A DNA stretch of 64,000 bases, taken from assembly GCA_902478785.1 (NCBI GenBank), contig CABSMJ010000010.1, positions 34,518 to 98,517 of the forward strand. Direction: 5' to 3'. Both the position numbers and the translations under genes were made by a program. This DNA is from an uncultured Oscillospiraceae bacterium. Lineage in GTDB: Bacteria; Bacillota; Clostridia; Oscillospirales; Oscillospiraceae. The notes under the pieces are model-generated. The model did no database searches, was not told the DNA's origin, and saw nothing but the letters and a program-made list of their open reading frames with translations. Every line of letters begins with the position of its first letter. Position 1 is the first letter of the stretch. Below, piece by piece: positions 25,439 to 33,598 of this stretch.

Positions 25439-26194
25439 ATGGCAGTAAAACAGACAGCGGGCCGGGAATCCCTGGGGGAATTTGCCCCCAAATTTGCCCA
25501 GCTCAATGACGATGTGTTGTTCGGTGAGGTCTGGAGCCGGGAGGATAAACTCTCCCTCCGGGACCGGTCTTTGGTCACGGTGGTGGCCCTCATGTCCCAG
25601 GGCCTGGTGGACAGCTCCTTCCAATACCACCTGGCCACCGCCAAGCAAAACGGCATCACCCAGCAGGAGATCGCGGAGATCCTGACCCACGCTGCCTTCT
25701 ATGCCGGCTGGCCCAAGGCCTGGGCGGCCTTCCGCATGGCCAAGGAGGTCTGGGCGGACGAAACCGCCGGAGACGACGGCAAAGGGCAGCACCAAAAGGA
25801 AATGGTGTTCCCCATCGGCGCCCCCAACGACGCCTTTGCCCAGTACTTTGTGGGACGGAGCTATCTCCAGCCCCTCTCCACCAGCCAGGTGGGCGTGTAC
25901 AACGTGACCTTTGAGCCAGGCTGCCGCAACAACTGGCACGTCCATCACGCCCACAAGGGCGGCGGGCAGATTCTCATCTGCGTGGCCGGCCGGGGCTGGT
26001 ATCAGGAGTGGGGTAAGGAGGCCCAGGCGCTGCATCCCGGCGACGTGGTCAACATCCCCACGGGCGTGAAGCACTGGCACGGCGCCGCGGCGGACAGCTG
26101 GTTCTCCCATCTGGCCCTGGAGGTGCCCGGCGAGGATACCTCCAACGAGTGGCTGGAGGCTGTCTCTGACGAGGTGTATAGTCAACTGAACTGA
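25439..26194 (+). CDS. Carboxymuconolactone decarboxylase-like/cupin fusion
   Basis: 251 residues in two parts. Residues 15-105 form an AhpD/CMD-like helical domain (LSLRDRSLVTVVALMSQG...ILTHAAFYAGWPKAWAA) without the CxxC of peroxidase AhpD. Residues 120-245 are a cupin with metal-binding HVHHAHKGGGQ and HPGDVVNIPTGVKHWHG. Probably a metal-dependent enzyme acting on small oxidised organics. It is the last gene of the LysR-linked operon and is followed by a terminator. Confidence 0.85.
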   Translation: MAVKQTAGRESLGEFAPKFAQLNDDVLFGEVWSREDKLSLRDRSLVTVVALMSQGLVDSSFQYHLATAKQNGITQQEIAEILTHAAFYAGWPKAWAAFRMAKEVWADETAGDDGKGQHQKEMVFPIGAPNDAFAQYFVGRSYLQPLSTSQVGVYNVTFEPGCRNNWHVHHAHKGGGQILICVAGRGWYQEWGKEAQALHPGDVVNIPTGVKHWHGAAADSWFSHLALEVPGEDTSNEWLEAVSDEVYSQLN

Positions 26195-26228
26195 GCATCC
26201 TTCCATTTCCCCATCGTTCCCCATCACA

Positions 26229-26266
26229 AAAGCGACTGCCAGCTGAGCCGGCAGTCGCTTTTTTTC
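26229..26266 (+). terminator. Intrinsic terminator of redox operon
   Basis: Arms AAGCGACTGCC and GGCAGTCGCTT followed by seven T. Confidence 0.9.
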
Positions 26267-26286
26267 AATTTTTCGGAGCCTCCCCC

Positions 26287-26316
26287 TTGTCCCCTGGTCG
26301 CCGACTCCTGTACAAT
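26287..26316 (+). promoter_or_regulatory. Promoter for zinc-ribbon protein gene
   Basis: TTGTCC (26287-26292), 18-base spacer, TACAAT (26311-26316), 25 bases before the start codon. Confidence 0.55.
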
Positions 26317-26340
26317 AGCATTATGAAAGGGGGACTAGAC

Positions 26341-27048
26341 ATGGCAACGATCCGATGCCCCTCCTGCGGCAGTCCTGTCATGCTTCGGGGAAAGCGCTGG
26401 GAGTGCGGCTGGTGCGGTGATTTTGGAGAGCTCTCCTCCCTGAGCCGTTCGGATAAGGCCAAGCTGGCCCGGGCAGTAAACAGCACTATCCCGGTGAAGA
26501 TCACTGTCACCGTCACCGACGATTCCCATTCCGAGGACAAGAAGGGAAAGGTGTTCGACCGGAAAGCGCTGGAGGACATGGTGAAACGGTGGGACTTCTC
26601 TGAAAACGAGTGGGCCTGCCGGGACCTTCTGATCTCCGCCTTTCCGCAGGCCGTGAAGCCCTGGACGCCGGAGGAGCTGTCAGAAATGGACACCATGGAC
26701 CTTCTGGTGGAGACCGGAGAGCGCGATCCTGACACCGCAGTTCAGATGATCAAGCTGTTGCTGGACACAGCGGAAGAGCACCTTCAAACCCCGGCGGCTG
26801 CCCGGCAGCTGCTGGGCTATGAGATGTACGATGTTCTGATGGATGAAAACGTCCTGCCAGCGTTGGTTCAGCAGTTGAAGGAAGATGACCGCCTGGCCTT
26901 CCAGCTGTTTTGCAGCGCCTATGCGAGCCGGCCCCAGGAGAAGATCCTCCAGGCCTGCGGGCGGCTGGGCGAACCGGCGCTGCAAAAGGAGCTTCTGGAG
27001 CTCCTGGAGATCAATCCCTTTCCCCACGATCCTGTGGAGATACAGTGA
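26341..27048 (+). CDS. Zinc-ribbon helical hypothetical protein
   Basis: 235 residues. The N-terminus CPSCGSP...WECGWCG (residues 6-27) is a four-Cys zinc ribbon; the rest is alpha-helical with regularly spaced Leu and acidic residues and no catalytic motif I recognise. ATG 26341 has AAAGGGGGA upstream; ATG 26323 is the alternative. It may adapt between proteins or RNA through the ribbon, which is only inference. Confidence 0.65.
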   Translation: MATIRCPSCGSPVMLRGKRWECGWCGDFGELSSLSRSDKAKLARAVNSTIPVKITVTVTDDSHSEDKKGKVFDRKALEDMVKRWDFSENEWACRDLLISAFPQAVKPWTPEELSEMDTMDLLVETGERDPDTAVQMIKLLLDTAEEHLQTPAAARQLLGYEMYDVLMDENVLPALVQQLKEDDRLAFQLFCSAYASRPQEKILQACGRLGEPALQKELLELLEINPFPHDPVEIQ

Positions 27049-27128
27049 GGACACGACGGATTCTCTATAAGCAGCGCATACTATAAATCACTATTTTACG
27101 GCGATACAGAAGAAGGGAGTGTTCCGAT

Positions 27129-28517
27129 ATGCCGATGCTTGGTGCAATCTTGACCCCGCACCCGCCGGTGCTGCTGCCCGAGGTGGGCAAGGGCCGGGAG
27201 CGGGAAATCGCCGCCACCAGCCGCGCCATGGCCCAGGCGGCGGCAGAGGTGGCCCGGTGGGCGCCTGATGTGCTGATCGTGGCGTCGCCCCACACCATTT
27301 TGTATGGGGATTATTTCCACATCTCCCCCGGCCGCAGCGCGGCGGGCTCTATGTCCGCCTTCGGCGCGCCCCAGGTGCATATAGAGGCGCGCTACGATGT
27401 CCCGCTGCGGGATGAGATCGTGCGCCGGGCCCAGGCCGCCGGTCTGAAGGCCGGCACCCGGGGCCAGCGGGACCCCCAGCTGGACCACGGCGTCCTGATC
27501 CCCCTCTATTTTCTGCGCAAGGCTGGAGTGGATTGCCCCATTGTGCGGATGGGCCTGTCCGGCTTTTCGCCGCTGGACCACTACCGGCTGGGCCAATGTG
27601 TGGCCGAAGCTGTGGAGGCTCTGGGACGCCGGGCCGTGTTCGTGGCCAGCGGCGACCTCTCTCACAAGCTCAAATCCGACGGTCCCTACGGCTTTGCGCC
27701 GGAGGGTCCGGTGTTCGACGAAGCCGTGACGCAGCCCATGGCCTCCGGCGACTTTTTGCAGTTTCTCACCATGGACCCGTCCCTCTGCGAGCGGGCTGCC
27801 GAGTGCGGTCTGCGCGCCTTCCAGATGATGGCAGGTGCCCTGGACGGTCTGGCGGTAGATCCCCGTCTTTTGAGCCACGAGGGCACCTTCGGCGTGGGCT
27901 ATGCGGTGGCGCTGTTCCCGGTCACAGGCCGGGATGAAACCCGCCGCTTTGCCACCGCTTGCCGGCAGGCCCAGCGGGACCGCCTGGCGGAGCGCCGGGC
28001 AAAAGAGGACCCCTGGGTGCGTCTGGCCCGGCTGTCGCTGGAGACCTATGTACGCACCGGCCGGCGGCTGAACTCCCTGCCTGATGGTCTGCCGCAGGAA
28101 CTGACCGGACAGGCGGCGGGGGCCTTTGTTTCGCTGCACATCAGCGGGCGGCTGCGGGGCTGTATTGGGACCATCGCGCCCACCCAGGAAAACGTGGCCT
28201 GGGAGATCGTGCAAAACGCGGTGTCGGCCGGGAGTCGGGACCCGCGCTTCCCAACGGTAGGCGCCGACGAACTGGAGGAGCTGGAATACAGCGTGGATGT
28301 ATTGGGGCAGCCTGAGATGGTGGACTCGCCCGATCAGCTGGACCCCCGGCAGTACGGCGTCATCGTCAGCTGCGGACACCGGCGGGGACTGCTGCTGCCG
28401 GACCTGGACGGTGTGGACACGGTGGAGCAGCAGATCGACATTGCCCGTCAAAAGGGCGGCATCCGTGCCGGAGAGCCCTATACGCTCCAGCGGTTCCAGG
28501 TGGTGCGTCATCTATGA
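27129..28517 (+). CDS. AmmeMemoRadiSam LigB/Memo-AMMECR1 fusion
   Basis: 462 residues. Residues 1-265 are a class III extradiol dioxygenase/Memo-like domain (LTPHPPVLLPEVGKG, SPHTILYGDYF, SGDLSHKLK). Residues about 290-460 are an AMMECR1 domain (GAFVSLHISGRLRGCIGTI). Both, with the radical SAM gene that overlaps by four bases, make the conserved AmmeMemoRadiSam set, whose chemistry is still unsettled to my knowledge. Start ATG 27129 follows AAGGGAG. Confidence 0.9.
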   Translation: MPMLGAILTPHPPVLLPEVGKGREREIAATSRAMAQAAAEVARWAPDVLIVASPHTILYGDYFHISPGRSAAGSMSAFGAPQVHIEARYDVPLRDEIVRRAQAAGLKAGTRGQRDPQLDHGVLIPLYFLRKAGVDCPIVRMGLSGFSPLDHYRLGQCVAEAVEALGRRAVFVASGDLSHKLKSDGPYGFAPEGPVFDEAVTQPMASGDFLQFLTMDPSLCERAAECGLRAFQMMAGALDGLAVDPRLLSHEGTFGVGYAVALFPVTGRDETRRFATACRQAQRDRLAERRAKEDPWVRLARLSLETYVRTGRRLNSLPDGLPQELTGQAAGAFVSLHISGRLRGCIGTIAPTQENVAWEIVQNAVSAGSRDPRFPTVGADELEELEYSVDVLGQPEMVDSPDQLDPRQYGVIVSCGHRRGLLLPDLDGVDTVEQQIDIARQKGGIRAGEPYTLQRFQVVRHL

Positions 28518-29338
28518 GCATCCCATGTGAACTGTGCTTCCACCACTGCCAGCTAAAGGAGGGGCAGACAGGCCTGTGCCAGGCCCGGGCCAACCGGGAC
28601 GGCAGGATCGTGCCCCTCAACTACGGCAAACTGACCGCACTGGCCCTGGACCCCATCGAGAAAAAGCCCCTGCGCCGCTTCCATCCCGGCAGCATGGTGC
28701 TGTCGGTGGGCAGCTTTGGGTGTAATCTCCGCTGCCCCTTCTGCCAGAATGCTCAAATCGCCGCGGCAGGGGCGGAGATACCCGCCCGGGACTGTCCGCC
28801 TGAAGCGCTGGTGCGTCAGGCCCTTCGCCTGCGCAGTCAGGGCAACATCGGCGTGGCTTACACCTACAACGAGCCCCTGGTGGGCTATGAGTATGTACAG
28901 GACTGCGCCGCGCTGGTGCGCCAGGCCGGGATGCACAACGTGCTGGTGACCAACGGCACCATAGAGGAGGGTCCCTGGCAGGCTTTGCTGCCCCTCATAG
29001 ATGCGGTGAATATCGATCTGAAGGGCTTTACAGAGGATTGGTACCGCACTTTGGGCGGCGATCTGGAGACGGTCAAACGCTCTATCACCCTGGCCGCTGA
29101 GCACTGTCATGTGGAGGTCACCACACTGATTGTCCCGGGAGAAAATGACAGCGAGGAGGAGATGCGGGCCCTGTCCGGATGGCTCTCCTCGGTGAGCCCG
29201 GAGATCCCGCTCCACGTCTCCCGCTTTTTCCCCCGCCATCACATGACCGACCGTCCGCCCACGCCGGTGGAGACCGTCTATCGCCTGGCCCACGTGGCCC
29301 GGGAAAGGCTTCCATACGTGTACACGGGCAACTGCTGA
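28514..29338 (+). CDS. AmmeMemoRadiSam system radical SAM enzyme
   Basis: 274 residues. The iron-sulfur motif CNLRCPFC (CxxxCxxC) is near residues 70-77, preceded by an extra Cys set CELCFHHCQLKEGQTGLC at the N-terminus. GNIGVAYTYNEPLVGYEY and the ending DRPPTPVETVYRLAHVA are typical of the pyruvate formate-lyase-activase-like family that accompanies AMMECR1 and Memo proteins. Its ATG lies within the preceding stop overlap. Confidence 0.92.
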   Translation: MSIPCELCFHHCQLKEGQTGLCQARANRDGRIVPLNYGKLTALALDPIEKKPLRRFHPGSMVLSVGSFGCNLRCPFCQNAQIAAAGAEIPARDCPPEALVRQALRLRSQGNIGVAYTYNEPLVGYEYVQDCAALVRQAGMHNVLVTNGTIEEGPWQALLPLIDAVNIDLKGFTEDWYRTLGGDLETVKRSITLAAEHCHVEVTTLIVPGENDSEEEMRALSGWLSSVSPEIPLHVSRFFPRHHMTDRPPTPVETVYRLAHVARERLPYVYTGNC

Positions 29339-29357
29339 ACCAGGTTTCAAAGCATAA

Positions 29358-29405
29358 AAAAGCCGGATGGACATCCGCACGGTTTCGGGGTGTCCATCCG
29401 GTCTT
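29358..29405. terminator. Bidirectional intrinsic terminator
   Basis: Long arms around GCCGGATGGACA and TGTCCATCCGG with A-run before and TCTTCTTT after; separates convergent genes. Confidence 0.85.
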
Positions 29406-29407
29406 CT

Positions 29408-29944
29408 TTACGCCTCATCCAGCAGGAGCGTCTGTCGGGGCGCACAGCCCAGCTCCTTGAAATCGGAGAACAGGCAGTCCATACGCGTGGGGTGCACGCA
29501 GATCAGATGCATGGGACTGCTGAGCTTTTGCAGAGCGCTCAGCGGAATCTTTTGGAACGCCGCATGGGCGTTATAGCGCTCACTGAAGGGTTCCACCAGC
29601 TCCGCCCTGCCCATGACCTGCAGCCCGTGGAGCTTGCCGAAGCCCTCATAGGTGTCGTAGATGGCAAGGCAGACCTGGGGATTTTTTGCCAAGCCGACAA
29701 ACTTTTTTCCGCCCTCGGAAAACATCCAGAAGCAGCCGTCGTGGTAGCTGTACTCAATGGGAGTGCAGCGCACATAGTCCCCGGTCCCCGTGGCCAGGGC
29801 GCAGGTATTGTTGGCCAGAATATACGCCTCGATCCTGGCTTGCAGCTCTGCCTTCTCCAATTTGACGTTGTCTGCGTCCTTTTCCTCCCAATAGCAGGCC
29901 GCGGCCCGGAGAACCTGGTCGGTATAATAGGGTGTATCAGACAT
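29408..29944 (-). CDS. Pyridoxamine 5'-phosphate oxidase-like protein
   Basis: 178 residues. After an N-terminal helix, NNTCALATGTGDYVRCTPIEYSYHDG and FWMFSEGGKKFVGLAKNPQVCLAIYD form the flavin-binding split barrel. It is distinct from the PPOX-like protein at 7220 and resembles a clostridial group with a long N-terminal extension. A single gene with GGAGGC ahead of ATG 29944. Confidence 0.8.
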   Translation of the reverse strand: MSDTPYYTDQVLRAAACYWEEKDADNVKLEKAELQARIEAYILANNTCALATGTGDYVRCTPIEYSYHDGCFWMFSEGGKKFVGLAKNPQVCLAIYDTYEGFGKLHGLQVMGRAELVEPFSERYNAHAAFQKIPLSALQKLSSPMHLICVHPTRMDCLFSDFKELGCAPRQTLLLDEA

Positions 29945-30081
29945 GGGATTCGCCTCCTTTTGATGATTCTATTGTACGCTTGGAAGCGGAGACGGTCAAC
30001 ATGGGACCGGTATCATTGGCTGCTGCTTATTGCATCGTCCGGCAGAGCCGGAGACTTATTGTGGAAAGGCACACAGCAAAC

Positions 30082-30115
30082 AAGCCCGTGGACCCTGTGG
30101 TCCACGGGCTTACTT
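30082..30115 (-). terminator. Terminator after nrdG
   Basis: Arms AAGCCCGTGGACC and GGTCCACGGGCTT, loop CTGT, just past the nrdG stop. Confidence 0.8.
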
Positions 30116-30649
30116 TTATCCTCTTTCCCGGTCCGGCAGGAAGCGCAGCTCCCCTGCCGCCCTGGTAGCGTTCAGATCAATGAGCCGCTGGTTAGAGCTG
30201 CCCCGGAACCGCAGGGAGATGTCCTTGAGCTCCTCCACGAACCGGCCGTCCACCAGCACGTCCAGAAGGGAGAGCATCTCATCCGTCACCTCGCAGCGGG
30301 GATGGGTCCCCTCGGTGGTCAGCTCCTCGTAGGTAAAGCCGCTGAAGCTCCAGATGGTCTTATCCGGATAGGCGGCCCGGACCCGGTGCAAAAAGGGCAC
30401 CAGACACCGCTGGTTCTCCGGCTCAAAGGGCTCGCCCCCCAGCAGTGTCAGACCGTTGATATAGCTGGGAGCGAGCATCTGCAAAAGGTGCTCCTCCGTC
30501 TCCTCCGTAAAGGGCTGCCCATAGGAAAAATCCCAGGTCTGGGGCTGGAAGCAGTTCTTACAGTGGTTGGTACACCCGGAGACAAACAGCGTCACACGTA
30601 CGCCCTCTCCGTTGGCGATATCACAGTTTTTGATCTCTCCGTAATACAT
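30116..30649 (-). CDS. nrdG: Anaerobic RNR-activating radical SAM protein
   Basis: 177 residues. CTNHCKNC (CxxxCxxC) near residues 26-33 binds the [4Fe-4S] cluster; LLGGEPF and VDGRFVEE are conserved NrdG blocks. It makes the glycyl radical of NrdD using S-adenosylmethionine. Start 30649 (MYYGEIKN) follows GAGGG; a GTG four codons upstream is possible. It is separated from nrdD by 302 bases of hairpin-rich DNA, an unusually wide gap for this pair. Confidence 0.95.
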   Translation of the reverse strand: MYYGEIKNCDIANGEGVRVTLFVSGCTNHCKNCFQPQTWDFSYGQPFTEETEEHLLQMLAPSYINGLTLLGGEPFEPENQRCLVPFLHRVRAAYPDKTIWSFSGFTYEELTTEGTHPRCEVTDEMLSLLDVLVDGRFVEELKDISLRFRGSSNQRLIDLNATRAAGELRFLPDRERG

Positions 30650-30679
30650 AGCAGCCCTCACAAAATTCCGCCGGCGGCG

Positions 30680-30951
30680 AAATCCAAGTCAAATCTATAC
30701 CGGGCAGGACACACATATTTTGTCCCACGTTCGGACTTCTTCTCCCACAAAAAGGGTTTTCCCGAGGAGATATGCCTCGGGAAAATCCGTGTCCGGCAGG
30801 ACATGCGCCTGCCAGACACACCGCTGCCTGCCTGCACTGGCGGGCAGCCGCCCGCTCCGTGAGCGGGCGAGGAGGGTATCGCAAGGTCTATGCCGCTTGA
30901 GCGGCGCAGACCTTGCGCATCCAGGGAGGCAATGTCCCCCCTGGAGCATTT
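30680..30951. repeat. Hairpin cluster between nrdD and nrdG
   Basis: Five consecutive inverted repeats fill the gap: about 30763-30792 (arms near TTTTCCCGAGG/CCTCGGGAAAA), 30790-30820 (GTGTC-GGCAGG/CCTGCC-GACAC), 30849-30867 (GCCCGCT/AGCGGGC), 30879-30915 (GCAAGGTCT/AGACCTTGC, with an inner GCCGCT/AGCGGC), and 30918-30945 (TCCAGGG/CCCTGGA). None has a proper minus-strand T-tract, so they look more like REP-type or mRNA-stabilising elements than terminators. No gene is present. Confidence 0.6.
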
Positions 30952-33150
30952 TTAGAGGTGCAGCACCCGGTCCCGGATCTCCTGGGTGCGGCCCTGGTTC
31001 CAGAACTGGGTCCCGATATAGCCGCAGGTCCGCCGGGCCACATTCATCTTGTCCTGATCCGTGTTGCCGCACTTGGGGCACTTCCAGATCAGCTTGCCGT
31101 TTTCCTCCACGATCTGGATCTCGCCATCCCAGCCGCACACCTGGCAATAGTCGCTCTTGGTGTTGAGCTCGGCGTAGATGATGTTGTCGTAGATGAACTT
31201 CATCACCTGGAGCACCGCCTCCAGGTTGTTCTGCATATCCGGTACCTCCACGTAGCTGATGGCGCCGCCGGGAGAGAGGTGCTGGAACTGGGCCTCGAAC
31301 TTGAGCTTGTCAAAGGCGTTGATCTCCTCAGTGACGTGGACGTGGTAGCTGTTGGTGATATAGCCCTTGTCGGTGATGCCGGGAATAATGCCGAAGCGGC
31401 GCTGGAGGCACTTGGCGAACTTGTAGGTGGTGGACTCCAGAGGCGTGCCGTAGAGGGAGAAGTCGATGTCGCTCTCCTCCTTCCACTTCTTGCAGGCGTC
31501 GTTCATATGCTGCATGATGGAGAGGGCAAAGGGCGTGGCCTCCGGGTCCGTGTGGCTCTTGCCGGTCATATATTTGACGCACTCGTAAAGGCCCGCATAA
31601 CCCAGAGAGATAGTGGAGTAACCGTGGTAGAGGAGCTTATCAATGGTCTCTCCCTTCTTCAGCCGGGCGCAGGCGCCGTACTGCCACAAAATGGGGGCCA
31701 CATCGGAGGGCGTGCCCTTGAGCCGCTCATGGCGGCACATCAGCGCCCGATGGCACAGCTCCAGCCGCTCGTCAAAGATGGACCAGAACTTCTCATAATC
31801 GCCGCCGGAGGAAAGGGCCACATCGGGCAGGTTGATGGTCACCACGCCCTGATTGAACCGGCCATAGTACTTGTGCTTGCCGGGCTCATAGTTGCCCGCG
31901 TTGGCGATATTGCCCACACCGGCATCGGTGAACCGGTCCGGCGTCAGGAAGGAGCGGCAGCCCATGCAGGTGTACACGTCGCCCTTGAGCTCCTGCATTT
32001 TCTTGGCGGAGATATAGTCGGGGACCATCCGCCGGGCGGTGCACTTGGCGGCCAGCTTGGTCAGGTAGTAGTAGGGGGAGTCCTCGTGGATGTTGTCCTC
32101 CTCCAGCACGTAGATGAGCTTGGGGAAGGCGGGGGTGATCCACACGCCGTCCTCATTCTTCACGCCCTGATAGCGCTGCTCCAGCGTCTCTTCGATGATG
32201 AGGGCCAGGTCCTTGCGCTCCTGCTCGCTCTTGGCCTCGCCCAGGTACATAAACACGGTGACAAAGGGGGCTTGTCCATTGGTGGTCAGCAGCGTCAGCA
32301 CCTGATACTGGATGGTCTGCACGCCCCGGCGCACCTCGTCCCGCAGGCGGTCCTCCACCAGCTGGGAGATCTTCTCCTCGCCGGGATTGATGCCCAGGGT
32401 CACCATCTCCTGCTCCACGATCTTGCGGATCTTCTTCCGGCTCACGTCCACGAAGGGGGCCAGGTGGGCCAGGGAGATGGACTGTCCGCCGTACTGGTTG
32501 GAGGCCACCTGGGCGATGATCTGGGTGGCGATGTTGCAAGCGGTGGAGAAGCTGTGGGGCCGCTCGATGAGGGTGCCGGTGATGACGGTGCCGTTTTGCA
32601 GCATGTCCTCCAGGTTCACCAGATCGCAGTTGTGCATGTGCTGGGCATAGTAGTCGGAGTCGTGGAAGTGGATGATGCCCTCCTTGTGGGCCTCCACGAT
32701 GTCCGGAGGCAGCAGCAGCCGCTCGCTCAGGTCACGGGAGACCTCGCCGGCCATATAGTCCCGCTGGGTGGAGTTGACCACCGGATTCTTGTTGGAGTTC
32801 TCCTGCTTAGCCTCCTCGTTGCAGCACTCGATGAGGCTGAGGATCTTCTCATCGGTGGTGTTGCTGCGGCGGACCAGAGAGCGGGTATAGCGGTAGGTAA
32901 CATAGTTTTTCGCCACCTCGTAGGCACCATGGGCCATGATCTGGTACTCCACCAGGTCCTGGATCTCCTCCACGGAGGGAGAGCGGTTCATCTTCAGGCA
33001 GCTCAGCTCTACGAATTCCGCGATGCGCCGAATCTGCATGGGCGTCATGCGGGCGCTCTCCTCCACGCTGCCGTTGGCCTTGGTGATGGCAGCAATGATC
33101 TTTTCAATGTCGAAAACAACTTCTGTTCCGTTGCGTTTGATGACTTGCAT
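30952..33150 (-). CDS. nrdD: Anaerobic ribonucleoside-triphosphate reductase
   Basis: 732 residues, class III. An N-terminal ATP-cone (MQVIKRNGTEVVFDIEKI, residues 1-90) senses ATP/dATP. The radical-site motif RRTCGYIGTQFWNQGR is at about residue 710 with the radical Gly in CGY, and CQVC near 671 with CPKC near 689 make the zinc site. The enzyme makes deoxyribonucleotides without oxygen, activated by NrdG. Start 33150 is set by GGAGGG; the frame is open 33 codons upstream through the promoter. Confidence 0.97.
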   Translation of the reverse strand: MQVIKRNGTEVVFDIEKIIAAITKANGSVEESARMTPMQIRRIAEFVELSCLKMNRSPSVEEIQDLVEYQIMAHGAYEVAKNYVTYRYTRSLVRRSNTTDEKILSLIECCNEEAKQENSNKNPVVNSTQRDYMAGEVSRDLSERLLLPPDIVEAHKEGIIHFHDSDYYAQHMHNCDLVNLEDMLQNGTVITGTLIERPHSFSTACNIATQIIAQVASNQYGGQSISLAHLAPFVDVSRKKIRKIVEQEMVTLGINPGEEKISQLVEDRLRDEVRRGVQTIQYQVLTLLTTNGQAPFVTVFMYLGEAKSEQERKDLALIIEETLEQRYQGVKNEDGVWITPAFPKLIYVLEEDNIHEDSPYYYLTKLAAKCTARRMVPDYISAKKMQELKGDVYTCMGCRSFLTPDRFTDAGVGNIANAGNYEPGKHKYYGRFNQGVVTINLPDVALSSGGDYEKFWSIFDERLELCHRALMCRHERLKGTPSDVAPILWQYGACARLKKGETIDKLLYHGYSTISLGYAGLYECVKYMTGKSHTDPEATPFALSIMQHMNDACKKWKEESDIDFSLYGTPLESTTYKFAKCLQRRFGIIPGITDKGYITNSYHVHVTEEINAFDKLKFEAQFQHLSPGGAISYVEVPDMQNNLEAVLQVMKFIYDNIIYAELNTKSDYCQVCGWDGEIQIVEENGKLIWKCPKCGNTDQDKMNVARRTCGYIGTQFWNQGRTQEIRDRVLHL

Positions 33151-33188
33151 GAGCGTTCCCTCCATATATAATCTCCGCGGCAGACGCC

Positions 33189-33243
33189 GCACAATATATC
33201 CGGTTGCCGATCCATTATAATACACAAGATATAGTAGATGCAA
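33189..33243 (-). promoter_or_regulatory. nrdD promoter with NrdR-like boxes
   Basis: The minus-strand promoter is TTGCAT (33238-33243), 18-base spacer, TATAAT (33214-33219). ACACAAGATATAGTAG (33222-33237) fills the spacer and GCACAATATATCCGGT (33189-33204) lies downstream. Both resemble the NrdR box ACACTATATATAGTGT, at 12 and 11 of 16 positions by my count. Placement fits repression by NrdR. The 448-base gap holds no gene; 33250-33520 shows nothing else. Confidence 0.55.
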
Positions 33244-33520
33244 TGGCATTTATCACGAATTTTAACTTTTATTTTCTCTGCGGAGCACCGCACGCAAGGC
33301 TATATTCTGCCAAAAGATGCGGCAAATGTCCATTGGGATTTTACACAGAAACGTCCCCCATTCTTTCCCGGACATTTTTCTGCGGCACATTCTCCCCCCT
33401 TTTGGGCCGCCGAAGAGGGAAACATGCCCGGAGACATGCACGAATTCATCTTGAAACGCAGACCGCTTTTCTGGCAGCCTATGCCGGGAGGTATTGGTCT
33501 TTTTTGTAATAGTGGTACAA

Positions 33521-33562
33521 ACCAAGCGAGGGGATGCCATAAATAGCATCCCCTCGCTTGGT
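33521..33562 (-). terminator. Terminator of the rtcB operon
   Basis: Perfect 17-base arms ACCAAGCGAGGGGATGC and their complement, 8-base loop, 36 bases past the rtcB stop. Confidence 0.85.
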
Positions 33563-33598
33563 CTCTAATGGATCATCCTTTGTAGCGGCACCGCTCCC

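Noticed and set aside
30913..33171. Plus-strand frame of 752 codons opposite nrdD
   Set aside because: Antisense shadow of a conserved enzyme.
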